DNA of 64,000 nucleotides from positions 90,800,984 to 90,864,983 of the forward strand of contig OX235265.1 in assembly GCA_944472135.2 (NCBI GenBank). The letters run 5' to 3'. This DNA is from Trichobilharzia regenti (taxonomy: Eukaryota > Platyhelminthes > Trematoda > Strigeidida > Schistosomatidae). Shown here piece after piece: positions 20,916 through 30,665 of this stretch. The position numbers and the translations under genes are program-made. The notes below the pieces were generated by a model, which worked only from the letters and a program-made list of their open reading frames with translations, ran no database searches and was not told the DNA's origin. The first letter of the stretch is position 1, and the number at the start of each line of letters is the position of its first letter.

Positions 20916-21915
20916 AATACTCTACATACATGGATACATATATACACTTTTGACATTGCATTGAGAGATATAAGACTGATAAGTAAACAAACTACATTGA
21001 ATTAGTGATGCAGAAAGACGGGTTCGAATGTTTTCCAGGTCATGTTCAAATAGATAAGGCGAGAGAGAGTATGAGAGATCAAAATTAAGATAAACTGCAT
21101 TGCGCTTCAATTACATCACTTAGATAAACAATTAGTCATTAGAGAATATATCAAGAATCGCAAACAGAGTAATATCAATACTAATAGTTATAATAACAAT
21201 AATAATAGTGTTGAAGTGAGTTAAGGTAATACTACTTACTGATAAAGGATAGTTTTAAATGAATCAAGAATAATAATAATAAGAGGTAGAATAATAAGTA
21301 GAAGGTATTACCATGGTAGAATCAGAGTCACGACCATCTCCTTTTGTAAACAGAGACCCGGTTTATGAACTCGATTTGCACAAGCCTCTGCAATTGCAAG
21401 CGTCTTCTTGTTTCTTTGTCTGCTGACAATTGTGAATGACTTGATTGCGTTGATATCATGTCCATAGTCCACAAGATGTTTAGTTATTGAGGATTTTGGC
21501 ACTTTGCACTCAGCTGTTTTCAGCCATTTCGGCAAATGCTCCATCTTGCGAGTAGGCAGACAATCCCTTTTCTATACGAGCTATGTATTTGCTTCCACAA
21601 GCACACTCGAATTGATATACGCAGTTTGAAGTGTCAAGGATTAGCGAGTACCGGTCTTTCCCAGATTGTTGGAGCACTCGCTGGGTGGTGTTAAGGACAA
21701 CAAGCTTTGCAGAATAATAAGTTCTGTTGATGGCTTTATCAAGTTTTCGTTTGACTTTTTCCTGTACATCATCTCTTTTGAACGGCTAACTCATACTCTA
21801 TCTCCTAACCTGTCTTTCTGCATGACTAATTCGATGTGGTCTGTTTACTTATCAGTCTTATGTCTCCCAATGTAATTTCAAAAGTATGTATATATATCCG
21901 TGTATGTAGAGTATT

Positions 21916-21963
21916 CAGCTGACGAGATCTACCGAAATTTGACGAATCCATCATTCAGTCCTG
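21916..21963 (+). ncRNA. PLE-C hammerhead-like motif, right arm
   Basis: CAG-CUGACGA (21916-21925), GAUCUACC, GAAA (21934-21937), a hairpin region ending in AGU, C (21960, a GUC site) and CUG (21961-21963). This has both core boxes, a GUC cleavage triplet and a CAG/CUG stem I. Stem II is very short. It is the best candidate of the PLE-C group. Confidence 0.55.
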
Positions 21964-22032
21964 CCTTATCAACCCTTATTGCTTGTTTTAAATTCGTATC
22001 GTGAAATAAATGTTTTTTCAATATCCGGATTA

Positions 22033-22290
22033 TCTCACATCACCCGAATTGTGACAAGAATTCGAACCCACTGTGTTCAGATCACTTTGATTTGCATAGC
22101 AAAAAATAGTGGTTGTTATGGGTGCAATCCAGCACGTTATACCAGTCATAAATATACACATATACATATATCATCAAACGATATATTTCCGTTTATTCCT
22201 TCACACCTGTGGATAAAGTATTCGATTTTATCACTGAGTTCAGCTGAAGTACACTTATGCATGAAATCTACTGGATTTTTTCCAAAAATT
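22033..22290. other. No firm feature
   Basis: AT-rich sequence. An open frame of 150 codons (21979-22431) spans PLE-C, this spacer and SINE-A and is not a gene. Confidence 0.4.
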
Positions 22291-22294
22291 TTTT

Positions 22295-22520
22295 CTTTCT
22301 CGTTTTTAGTTGAACATAGGGTTTCGAGCTTGAAATTTCAAGTTTTGGTAGTAGTGGCTTTTATTTTTACGGGTGGGGATGCTAGCCTCATTCTCAACCT
22401 CCTCTCTTTACCCAACTTATTACTGGTTTAGCAAGGTTTAGAAATGTGTCAGCCGGGAACCGAACCCTGAACCACCTGTGCAGTTGATGGCGATCGTTCT
22501 ACTACTGCACCTTTGACACA
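22295..22520 (-). mobile_element. SINE-A copy
   Basis: This is antisense, with the gaacatagggtttcgagctt end at 22310 and a tRNA-like head (cgggaaccgaaccctgaacc, a decayed B box) at 22455-22475. The head is degraded at its start. Confidence 0.7.
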
Positions 22521-23084
22521 CATCAACTTTACTGAGGTCAGAAATTATTCACAAATATTTTATTTACCGCATGAGCACCTTCAGCAGCAGCAAGAATAAG
22601 GATGTAAAACCTTCGCAATCAAAATCATCCAACTGAGAGATTGGGATTTTATCTAGGTTCAAATGGACATCAAACGATAAAGGTTATTGGGATGGTCAAA
22701 TTGAGATCTGGTGTCAGTCAGTGAAGTCTCTTTAACTGATGGCTTGAACCATGAGTGTAGGTTTAGGCTGCCCGACTTCGATGCCCTAAAAATGCTAGGG
22801 ACGAATAGCTGAACTTTGTCAGTGATATGGTTCAAAATCATTCTCACTGTTACGTAAGCATCCGCTCTTTATGATCTCCCTCACGCATTAAACCTTCATA
22901 GTTTCTTTGAATCCATTTTTTCTCTCTTTTTTCTGCTGTTGTAACCTCAACTGCCGAACTTCTTTTTGCAAGATCTCATTGTGAAGATGAAAGCCTGGAT
23001 TATATTCCCACTATTACTAAATCTAATAACAATCATTCTAACCGCATCATAATTATTTTGACAAAGACTTTGTGAAATTTGTCA
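22521..23084. other. No recognisable feature
   Basis: No coding or repeat match was found. A gattgcatta-type spacer leads into the LINE-A copy. Confidence 0.35.
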
Positions 23085-23920
23085 GGAATCATGTTCAAAC
23101 TTCGCCGATAATATATGTCTGATTTCACACAAACTGGAAGATATGCAAGTGAAAAGCAGCAAGTTGGCAGAAGAAGCATCCAGAGAAGATAGAACTTCGG
23201 GTGGACGTAGATAAAACAGAGGTGATGAAGATTCCTGACCAACAGCAACAGCAACAACAACAGACAACAATCAGCCAGCATAAATGGGAGGAACCTGAAA
23301 GAAACAACCTCCTTTACCTACCTGGGAAGCATTATTTCAACTACAGGCAGGCGGAACTGACGAGGATCGGAAAAGCAAGACAAGCTTTCATTAGTCTCAA
23401 GTCTGTGTGGAGGTCAACAGCCACTACTCAGCATGACAATGAAAATAAGATCCGGATTTTCAACTCTAATGTGAAGTTAGTGCTACTATAGGGATGTATC
23501 AGAGACTTGGGGCTTCATGAAGAGCAAGTCCAACAAACTGCAGAACTTCAGTGACAGTTGTCTTCGCTTAATATTCAAAACCAGATGGCCAGATAAGATC
23601 AGCAACAAAGATCTCTGGGAGCAAACCAACCAGGAACTGATTGTGCAACAAATAGGCAGGAATAAATGGAGATGGATTGGCCATACTATGAGAAAACAAA
23701 CCATCAAGTGACATCACTAGACAAGCCCTCGAGTGGAGCCCGAAAGGGAAGCAGCGAGTTGGTTGTCAGTGTAAGGGTAACTTGGAGGAGGTGATGTGAA
23801 GAGGAGATGAAAGCATGTGGTCAGGCTTGGAGCCAGGTGAAAACTTTAGCAGAGAGCTGAAGGCAATGGAGACGTTTGGCTGAAGCCCTATGTTTCTTTA
23901 GGAATTAAAGGAAATAATAA
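23085..23920 (+). mobile_element. LINE-A copy, 5'-truncated at the ADD box
   Basis: It begins at the RT catalytic box (FADNICLISHKLEDMQVKSSKLAEEAS; the second Asp is Asn) near 23098. It continues to a (CAG)n Gln run at 23235-23265, ARQAFISLKSVWRSTATTQHDNENKIRIFNSNVKLVLL, and the tail WRWIGHTMRKQTIK near 23660. It ends with (AAT)n. It shares the TATTQHDNENK insertion with the copy at 31.9-32.7 kb, so the two belong to one sublineage. Confidence 0.85.
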
Positions 23921-24560
23921 TAATCTTCAAACTAAATATAAAAAAGGCATTTAGATATTGTCCCTTAGGAGTTGAATTTCATCAGTATTGATTAGATCTT
24001 CAAAAAGGGAAGAGAAAAATATACAAGAATAGTAGACAGACTGGCATTGAATTCAGACTGTCTACAGTGTTGCCAACATATACAAGCTTCATTGGAAAGT
24101 GGGCGTTTTAAACGAAACAGTCTAAATTCTAAATCAGTTAAACCAACAACAAAAAAAACCATTTTATGTAACTGCTTAGTTTATCAAGATATTATACAAT
24201 AATTATTGTTCCGCCTTATTCTTCCCATTTTCTCCCCCAAAATGTTGACTTTATCATATTACGCGGAACATTGAAGGCTGTAGGCGGTTATCTTGGTGTA
24301 CCTCTGACCTAATTAACTGACATTGTTGTTGATAAGCATTTTTAAATGTTGCAGGTCGTTGATCAAATTCATGTTGTCTAATGCTGAACATTCTCTTTTG
24401 TGAGTAACATCAGAAAGACATCTCATGAGAATTTAGTCCCGTGCGGCCTAATGAGAAAATTCAACCATACCGTATTTAACAATGGTGTTGTGTGCAGTGA
24501 TGAATGTCAGAAGAAAAACCCAAAAAACTTGATTTTATAGTCTGTAAATAAATAACGAAT
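23921..24560. other. No recognisable feature
   Basis: AT-rich sequence without a repeat that I could place. Confidence 0.35.
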
Positions 24561-24591
24561 TTGATTGAACAAAGTAAGAACTACAGTTTTC

Positions 24592-24641
24592 GCAGAATAA
24601 AGTGGTACCATCTTTTATTTCGTCGCCCTCTCGTCAGCTGC
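24592..24641 (-). ncRNA. PLE-B hammerhead-like motif, left arm
   Basis: The minus strand reads GCAG-CUGACGA, GAGGGCGAC, GAAA, a hairpin (UAAAAG...UGGUACCA...CUUUAU), U and CUGC. GCAG/CUGC gives a perfect 4-bp stem I and both core boxes are canonical. Stem II between CUGACGA and GAAA has only a G-C closing pair that I can see. Confidence 0.6.
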
Positions 24642-25478
24642 TTACAGGCCAAAGACATTATTAAATATATCTACAAAAACAATTTTAACATACTTGCAGA
24701 GAGTTCATTTTAAGCAGAAATCAATCGATCAATATTTGCATACATTAATAATATATACATATATGTGTAATATTAAACACTATTCCGAACAATAATAATC
24801 ATACACAATGGAAACTTCTCAGCATTACGCATTCACATGAAAGGTGAAAAAATCCAGTAACGAGGCAGGGCAAAGAAAGATTGATAACGGCTTCTTTCTG
24901 GAAGCATATATCAGGTTTCAAGCGCCTAATTGAAATGGCCTCAGCAAACTTAAGGAGAATTGAGCAATTTGCCTATTGATAATTTTGATCGACTTTTCAA
25001 CGTCCACCTCATGACCCGTGTCAAGGAAATGCCTAGCGATGGCATTGTTTAAAGCATTTATTCCCAGCTGTAGACATAAGCTTTTTGGCACATGTTCAGA
25101 AAATCGTAGATATGTGTAGATGGACGTCACAAGATCGTTCAAAATTATCAATAGGCAAAAAAGCTTAATTCTCCTAAAGTTCGCTGAGGCCATTTCAATT
25201 AAGCGCCTGAAACCTGATTTATACATCCAAAAAGAAACCGTTATCAATCTTTCTTTGCCCTGCCTCGTTACTGGATTTTTTCACCTCTCTTTCATGTGAA
25301 TGCGTAATGCTGAGAAGTTTACATTGTGTATGTTTATTATTGTTCGGAATAGTGTTTAATATTACATATATATGTACATATTATTACTGTATGCATATAT
25401 TGGTCGGTTGATTACTGTCTGTGCAAGTATGTTAAAATTGTTTCTGTAGATATATTTAATAATGTCTTTGGCCTGTAA

Positions 25479-25528
25479 GCAGCTGACGAGAAGGCGACGA
25501 AATAAAAGATGGTACCACTTTATTCTGC
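25479..25528 (+). ncRNA. PLE-B hammerhead-like motif, right arm
   Basis: GCAG-CUGACGA (25479-25489), GAAGGCGAC, GAAA, the same UAAAAG...CUUUAU hairpin, U and CUGC (25525-25528). It is nearly identical to the left-arm copy, and all conserved core positions are present. Confidence 0.6.
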
Positions 25529-25599
25529 GAAAACTGGAGTTCTTACTTTGCTGAAATTCATTAAGGGGAACAAACGTATGAAATAGCGAATTATCCGTA

Positions 25600-26750
25600 G
25601 CATGATTAATGCATGCACATATTATCCTCCCATTAAGTCCTGCTTGGGACTTGTTAAATGGATTTGCATACCATTTCCAGTGAGTGACACTGTGTTCACA
25701 CTAGGACTCGAGCTCAGCAGGCATCATTTCAGACGTCAAAATGTCACCCATTACTCCACTTTAACCACAACAACCACCTCTTTTGACATAATGTCAATCC
25801 TGAAACATTGTCAAAGCGTTTTATACTTGCGATCGACATGTCAACAGAGGCCAAATGCACTTCAGTTCTACATGCAATCCAGTTCACGTTGGAATCAGAG
25901 ATTAACTCGGAATTTCATTTTGTGGATGTTTTTCTAAAAAGGAGATGTGATGGATCTCTTCAAAGATCGATCTACAGGAAACCAACATGGAATAGTCAGT
26001 ACACCAATTTCCATAGTTGGGCACCCTTTGAGAAGAAAGAGAAATCTGATCCACTCCTTATCCTGAAGAAAAAGGAGGATATGTTTCAGTGTTATAATCG
26101 ATTAGAAACTGGGACGACTCAGACAAATCCTCATAGAGAATGAATATCCTCCAAGATTCATCGAGAAAAAAACATGGAGTTATGGGAAAAGCCCGAAAGA
26201 ATCCAGATAGTGCCGAAGAAACTGCTATTTATGAGTGTTGAGTTTAAATGTGATATCGCAGCTGAGATCCTGAAGAATCGCTTATGCAGTTCACTGAGGA
26301 AAGCCTTCTTTATAGCTGAGCTACATATCAACTTCTACAGTCGACAAATGATCAACGGATGTGTGAAGGGTAAACTGTCGTTTTGAGCCAACTCATTGTG
26401 TGTTTATAAATTTCACCTATTTATGTGAAGCTAGTTACATCAGTCGCACAAAGCGCACGCTTTCTAGACGAATCTCCAAACATTAGCCGGCATGGCTAGC
26501 AAAAAGACAATGCAAGACAATTACTAGCTCGATTCTCGAGCATTTGGTAAACTCAGGCCAGGTAGCTCCACCAGAATCGTCTTTCAAGATCATCTACAAA
26601 GTGAAGCCAAATGGTACAAACGGCGTCAGGTTTCGGCTTTTGTTTATGGCGGAGGCGCTGGCGATTCGTCAACACAACTCTGGACTCTGTATAGAGAAGA
26701 CGTTTGTCCAGTCTTTTATTCTACCTTGGTCTTGACTTTTTCACTAGTCG
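25600..26750 (+). mobile_element. PLE-E with partial RT and GIY-YIG
   Basis: RT C-terminal motifs occur from about 25870: AIQFTLESEINSEFHFVDVFLKRRCDGSLQRSIYRKPTWNSQYTNF. Next comes NEYPPRFIEKN near 26140, a linker (IAAEILKNRLCSSLRKAFFIAEL), a degenerate endonuclease start (CVYKFHL...SYISRTKRTLSRRISKH) near 26400-26490, and the C-terminus SSFKIIYKVKPNGTNGVRFRLLFMAEALAIRQHNSGLCIEKTFVQSFILPW at 26577-26735. The YVDD box is lost and frames shift several times. Confidence 0.8.
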
Positions 26751-27049
26751 TTCTGTGTAAAAAATTTGATTTTTTCTCTTCTTTTTTTAATTTTTAAATT
26801 TACTTTTAGTCTGCTCTTGCTATCATAATTAATTCCCTATTACCACTCTCATATGCTCCTTCTGTACATTTTCACACCCTCTTCACACTTGTTAAATTAA
26901 CACTCAAATGCCTTTATTCTCACTCAATAGCAATTTTAACCTAATCAAATGAAAATGACTTCAACAGATGAAATAAGAAAACCAGAGAATATCTGGAATT
27001 CATTCATTCCAAATTCAAGTATTGGTTTTGTAGGTATTTTGTTTGATTG
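26751..27049. other. No recognisable feature
   Basis: AT-rich flank with no repeat or gene seen. Confidence 0.35.
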
Positions 27050-27425
27050 GATGAAGGATTTCATCATGAGCTGACATAAGTCGGAGAAACACTGGAAAAT
27101 CAACCTAGGAGTACTGGACAGCTGTCTCAAAGAAGAAGAAGAAGACATTTCAAAATAGTCGCTTCTATGTCGTGAATCGGCAGAAGTTAGAATTCATGGA
27201 CTGGCCATTGAAAAGGCTTCTAGTGGCTCAATTGTCTATGAGTTCATTGGCCGTGTAACCAGAAGGTCGTGGGTTCGAACTGTGGAGTTTGGGGAGTAGT
27301 GATGAAGAGTCACAAACCCGGACGAAACAGCTGCCCATTACTCTCAGGCCGGTTTTTCAGTGGTTCTCTAACTGATATCAGCTCATGATGAAATCCTTCA
27401 TCCAATCATTCCAATTTCATTTCTC
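27050..27425. mobile_element. SINE-B inverted pair
   Basis: 27050-27130 is an antisense SINE-B tail (catcatgagctgacat..., ggagtactggacagctgt). 27185-27425 is a sense copy with a tRNA-like head (B box gtgggttcgaactgtgg near 27270) and the same tail ending in cagctcatgatgaaatcc. An agaagaagaagaag tract lies between them. The two tails are complementary. Confidence 0.7.
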
Positions 27426-27794
27426 TGTTTGCAGCTGTTAGATAAGTATTTACTTAGTAGTGACTGATTTACATCTAGGAGTGCATGATGTTTTTCAGGA
27501 TATGAACTGTGATTCGTATGATATTTTGAGTGAATTAAAGAAAATTAAGTTCAAAGTTTTTTCTTGATGACTGTCTTCAGCTGTTTCACAGTGATCAATA
27601 TTCATATACTCACGTGCACGCGTGTTAAATCGAAATCGAATTCATCTTGAGCAGACAAATGTATCAGTGAAAATAGATCTAGAAGCTACCGAGAAATAGT
27701 GTTAACGAAAATAAATATTTCTCAACGAATTATTTGTTAGATGTAGCTTGACATAACCGGACAGATATTTATTCGAATCTAACCGACGCTTTCT
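27426..27794. other. No recognisable feature
   Basis: No gene or repeat assigned. Confidence 0.35.
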
Positions 27795-27948
27795 TTGTAT
27801 TATTATTATTATTTATTTTGAGTGAACATATAGCTTCAACAGCACGTCGCCCTTTCATTCAGTTATCTGAAGTCTGCTTAAGGTGGTTTCACGATTACCT
27901 GTAAGCGTTCGTTTCTTCGTCATATGATCTCCTCCATATCACACTGAA
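27795..27948 (-). mobile_element. LINE-A 3'-end fragment
   Basis: This is an antisense copy of the last 150 bp of LINE-A with a (TTA)n tail at its plus-strand left end (27801-27817). It directly abuts a second antisense LINE-A. Confidence 0.65.
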
Positions 27949-27949
27949 T

Positions 27950-29490
27950 CTATTATTAGTGTGATCTCCTTTAGTTCCTAGAGTAACATAGAACTTCAGC
28001 CACACGTCTCCATTGCGCTCGGTTCTCTGCCAACTTTCTCACCTGACTCCACATCTGCCTACATGCTCTCATCTCCTCTTCACATGACCTTCTCAAAGTC
28101 ACCCTTGCACTGACGACCAACTCGCCGCTTCCCATTCGGCCTTGTTCTACTCGAGCGATGGCCTGTCGTGTGATGTCACTTGATGGTTTGCTTTCTCAGA
28201 GTATGTCCGATCCACCTCCATTTCTTCCTGCACATTTGTTCAACAAATGGTTCCTGCTGAGTTGGTTCGCTCTCATAGATCCTTTTTCCTGATCTTTTAT
28301 GGCTGGCCATCTGATCTTGAGTAGTATTGAGGGAAGACAGCTGTTGATGAAGGTCTTTAATTTGTTCGAAGTGCCCTTCATCCTGCGCCAAGTCTCTGAT
28401 CCAAATATTAGCACTGACTTCACAGTGGAGTCAAAAATCCAGATCTTATTTTTCATGCTGAGTGCTGTTGAGAGTAATGAAGACTTGTCTTGCCTTACCG
28501 ATCACCGCCTTCATATCTTCATCACATCCATCCACCCGTAGTTGAAACGATGCTTCCCATGTGGGTAAGTATGTGGGTAGGTAAAGGAGGTTGTTTCTTT
28601 CAGATTCCTTCCATTTATGCTGATTGTTGTCTGTTGTATATTGCTGTTGCTGTTGCTGTTAGTCAAGAATCTTCATCACCCCTGTTTTATCTATGTTCAC
28701 CTGAAGTCCTATCTTTGATGCTTCTTCTAATAACTTGTTGCTTTTCACTTGCATATCTTCCAGTTTGTTGGAAATCAGACACGTATCATCGGGAGATCCA
28801 GATCCTCCACGTTTTTTTGTGTGGGTCCATTTTATGCCTTTTTCCTCACACCCCGCTGTCTGTCGCATTATCCATTATACCGCAATCAAGGGCGTCGGTG
28901 GCACAGCGGTTAGGACTCTCGCCGATCATGCACATGGTCTGAGGTTCGATCCCTGCTGACGCACACCTGATATCTATAATCGGCCTCCAAAATGTGGGCT
29001 ACCGATATCACACGCTGAAAATTTGATACTTGTATCAAAAACACGGTGTGGAATCAAGCTGTAATAAAAAAATCATTGGAGATAGTTGGCAGTCTTGTCT
29101 TTTTCCCATATTTACTTCGAAGGATTACGTGAGTTTCCCGTTGTGAATTACTTGGTATGCAGCATTATCGTAAAACTGTCGTGTGAGGAGTATAATTGTT
29201 GGCGGCGCCCCGTAGTAGCGAAGTAGTTGCCAAATCATTTCTCAGTCGATGCTGACTGCTGAAGGCCTTTTCAAAGTCAGTGAAGTTGAGTTAGAGATGT
29301 GACTGCCATTCCAAGCATTGTTCAATGATGATACGTAGTGTTACGATTTGATCGCTGCTTGACTTGTTTCTCCTGAATCCAGCCTGTTCCGGTTGAGTTT
29401 TTCATCCAGGTTAGCAAGTTTGATTCTCTCCAAGATGATGTGGATTAGTATTTTGCTTGGGATAGACAGAAGCGTAATACCGCGCCACAC
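27950..29490 (-). mobile_element. LINE-A, antisense, interrupted by SINE-A
   Basis: The minus strand runs from RT block RGITLLSIPSKIL near 29480, through LTLKRPSAVSIDREMIW (decayed motif A) near 29260 and SFEVNMGKRQDCQLSPMI near 29100, to a SINE-A insertion at 28888-29078. It resumes with MRQTAGCEEKGIKWTHTKK, a decayed catalytic box (DDTCLISNKLED) and IGLQVNIDKTGVMKILD, and ends with WIFDSTVKSVLIFGSETWRRMK and a tail near 28190. The GCEEKGIKWTHTKKR stretch is shared with the copy at 40.5-41.6 kb. Stops and shifts throughout. Confidence 0.85.
28888..29078 (+). mobile_element. SINE-A variant inserted in LINE-A
   Basis: The head ggcgtcggtggcacagcggt has an A-box-like block and gaggttcgatccctgc is a B box. 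The tail differs from the other SINE-A copies: it reads aaaatgtgggctaccgatat, ggtgtggaatcaagctgtaat and an A-rich end, and the same tail occurs at 45.02-45.11 kb. This suggests two SINEs sharing one head but using different 3' ends. Confidence 0.75.
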
Positions 29491-29835
29491 TAGACTACAT
29501 TCCTAAGTCACTTTTTTTATTCAGGTTTCACAGGAAGGGCCCGGTGAATTATGTTGCTCGTCGATTTCCATTTTTTCTGCTCATTTGTTAGACAAAACAA
29601 GTCTGTGGGCAATGATCAAAAAATGTCTTGTGATCAGTGTTGAAAATTCTCATAATTTTCTTTGTATTAAATGTTGCACATCTACACAGAGACTTCAGAG
29701 GGATGACCGTCTGTCTTTCGCTTCCAGTCCTGGCGGGCTGGCTTTGACATCCTCAAATGTGCCAACATCCCTTAGTTGAAACGATGCTTCCCAGATTACA
29801 GGTATATGAGAGAGAGAGAAAACTTCCTGTACTTT
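29491..29835. other. Mostly unassigned, with a LINE-A scrap
   Basis: A 20-30 bp piece at 29775-29800 (gttgaaacgatgcttccc) matches LINE-A in antisense. The open frame 29585-29779 has several Cys residues but no domain I recognise. Confidence 0.35.
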
Positions 29836-30168
29836 GTGGATGGTGACTAGCAGCGGAATCCGGGATAATTCGCATTTCGTCCCACTTTGGACTCGTCAAC
29901 TGGATGTACTTGCATTTCCCAGTGGGTGATGATTTTCTCGCTGGGGTTCGAACCCAGTGCCCATAGTTTCAAACGCCGAAACATTATCCACTAGACCACT
30001 TGGGCCACGAGAGCCCTCTCTTTTGTAATGGGTCATATTAATTTAACTGAATTTTAGATTTTCCCATCGCTTGATTGAACCGAAGTGTTCAGTCTCAGGT
30101 TGACATGTCGGCTCGATGTGCGGATGCTTCGACGATGTCTGGGCATTAATTGAGAATTTAATTTTCAG
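29836..30168 (-). mobile_element. Smα-type SINE/satellite unit with hammerhead
   Basis: The minus strand carries a tRNA-like Pol III promoter (TGGCCCAAGTGGTCTAG as A box, GGGTTCGAACC as B box), followed by a hammerhead-like sequence and then an AT-rich linker. The order matches the known schistosome Smα repeat. Unit length is about 335 bp. It lies head to head with the next unit, so the pair is an inverted repeat. Confidence 0.85.
29855..29908 (-). ncRNA. Smα hammerhead ribozyme, one core change
   Basis: The minus strand reads ACATCCAG, UUGACGA, GUCC...GGAC (stem II), GAAA, UGCGAAUUAUC and CCGGAUUCC. Only the first core base differs from CUGANGA (C to U), a change expected to cripple cleavage. 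Stem I AUCCAG/CCGGAU keeps five of six pairs. Confidence 0.7.
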
Positions 30169-30515
30169 GAAAATCTAAATTTCAACCAAATTAATACGAC
30201 CCGTTGGACAAGAGGGCTGGCTCTCGTGGCCCAAGTGGTCTAGTGGATAACGCTTTGGCGTTTGAAACTGGGCGCACTGAGTTCGAGCCTTGGTGAGAAT
30301 ATCATCACTGAGTGGGAAATGGAGGTACATCCAGCTGGCGGACAAGTCCCAAATAGGACAGGCGAAATACGCATTCTGGATTCCACTGTTAGTCACCATC
30401 CACAAATTAAATTCGAATTAAATGCCCAGACATCGTCGAAGCATCTCCACAAGGAGCTGACATGTCAACCTGAGACCGGTCCAATCAGTCTACGAGAAAA
30501 TCTAAAATTCAACTA
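30166..30515 (+). mobile_element. Smα-type SINE/satellite unit with hammerhead
   Basis: A box TGGCCCAAGTGG is at 30227-30238 and B box GTTCGAGCCT at 30281-30290. The hammerhead region is at 30327-30384 and the tail runs to 30515. It mirrors the unit at 29836-30168, including the gcccagacatcgtcgaagca tail block. Smα units are normally tandem; here two are inverted. Confidence 0.85.
30327..30384 (+). ncRNA. Smα hammerhead, insertions in the core
   Basis: ACATCCAG (30327-30334) pairs perfectly with CTGGAT (30376-30381) as stem I. GTCC CAAATA GGAC forms stem II. The 5' core reads CTGGCGGACAA instead of CUGANGA, and AGGC is inserted before GAAA, so the motif is recognisable but probably inactive. 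Confidence 0.65.
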
Positions 30516-30524
30516 ACTTCCTTT

Positions 30525-30665
30525 ACGTTTCACTTGTTGTCCGGCCATCTTCATAACTTCTGTTTTCCCTGCTTTCATTTGAAGACCCGTCTTCACTACT
30601 TGCCTCTTCTGACAACTTGTTAGCATTTTGCCTGTAGATCTTTGAATTTGTTAGACATCATGCCG
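30525..30665 (-). mobile_element. LINE-A fragment
   Basis: The minus strand reads MSNKFKDLQAK, then a frame-shifted LSEEAS.EDGSS and a KTEVMKM-like block: the segment just after the RT catalytic box in LINE-A. Both ends are truncated. Confidence 0.6.

Larger units (their letters stand above)
20840..22020 (-). mobile_element. PLE-C unit with inverted ends and 12-bp TSD
   Basis: The direct repeat atatccggatta lies at 20828-20839 and 22021-22032. The insert is 1181 bp. Its ends (20840-21015 and 21810-22010) are inverted copies of each other. The minus-strand core at 21544-21308 encodes MEHLPKWLKTAECKVPKSSITKHLVDYGHDI...TLAIAEACANRVHKPGLCLQKEMVVTLILPW. Upstream traces on the same strand near 21640-21560 give a GIY-YIG core. 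The RT is missing. Each arm holds a hammerhead-like motif. With its clean TSD this is the best-defined PLE insertion in the window. Confidence 0.9.
24573..25593. mobile_element. PLE-B foldback: two divergent 3' ends
   Basis: The left part (25120 down to about 24575) is a minus-strand PLE-B 3' end: FSEHVPKSLCLQLGINALNNAIARHFLDTGHEVDVEKSIKIINRQ. The right part (about 25130-25590) is a plus-strand one: KIINRQKSLILLKFAEAISIKRLKPDLYIQKETVINLSLPCLVTG. Roughly 410 bp on each side are inverted repeats of each other with scattered differences, and both end beyond a hammerhead-like motif. The two copies join at their 5'-truncated ends, so a transcript across the region would form a long hairpin. Confidence 0.82.

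Noticed and set aside
21979..22431. 150-codon open frame
   Set aside because: It spans the PLE-C end, its TSD and a SINE-A copy, so it cannot be one gene.
23235..23265. (CAG)n run as an independent coding poly-Gln tract
   Set aside because: It is a normal part of LINE-A and occurs at the same place in at least four copies.
28490..28942. 150-codon plus-strand open frame
   Set aside because: Antisense shadow of LINE-A running into an inserted SINE-A.
28888..28965. Possible true tRNA gene
   Set aside because: A and B boxes are present but no cloverleaf with a proper acceptor stem forms, and the head recurs in many SINE-A copies.
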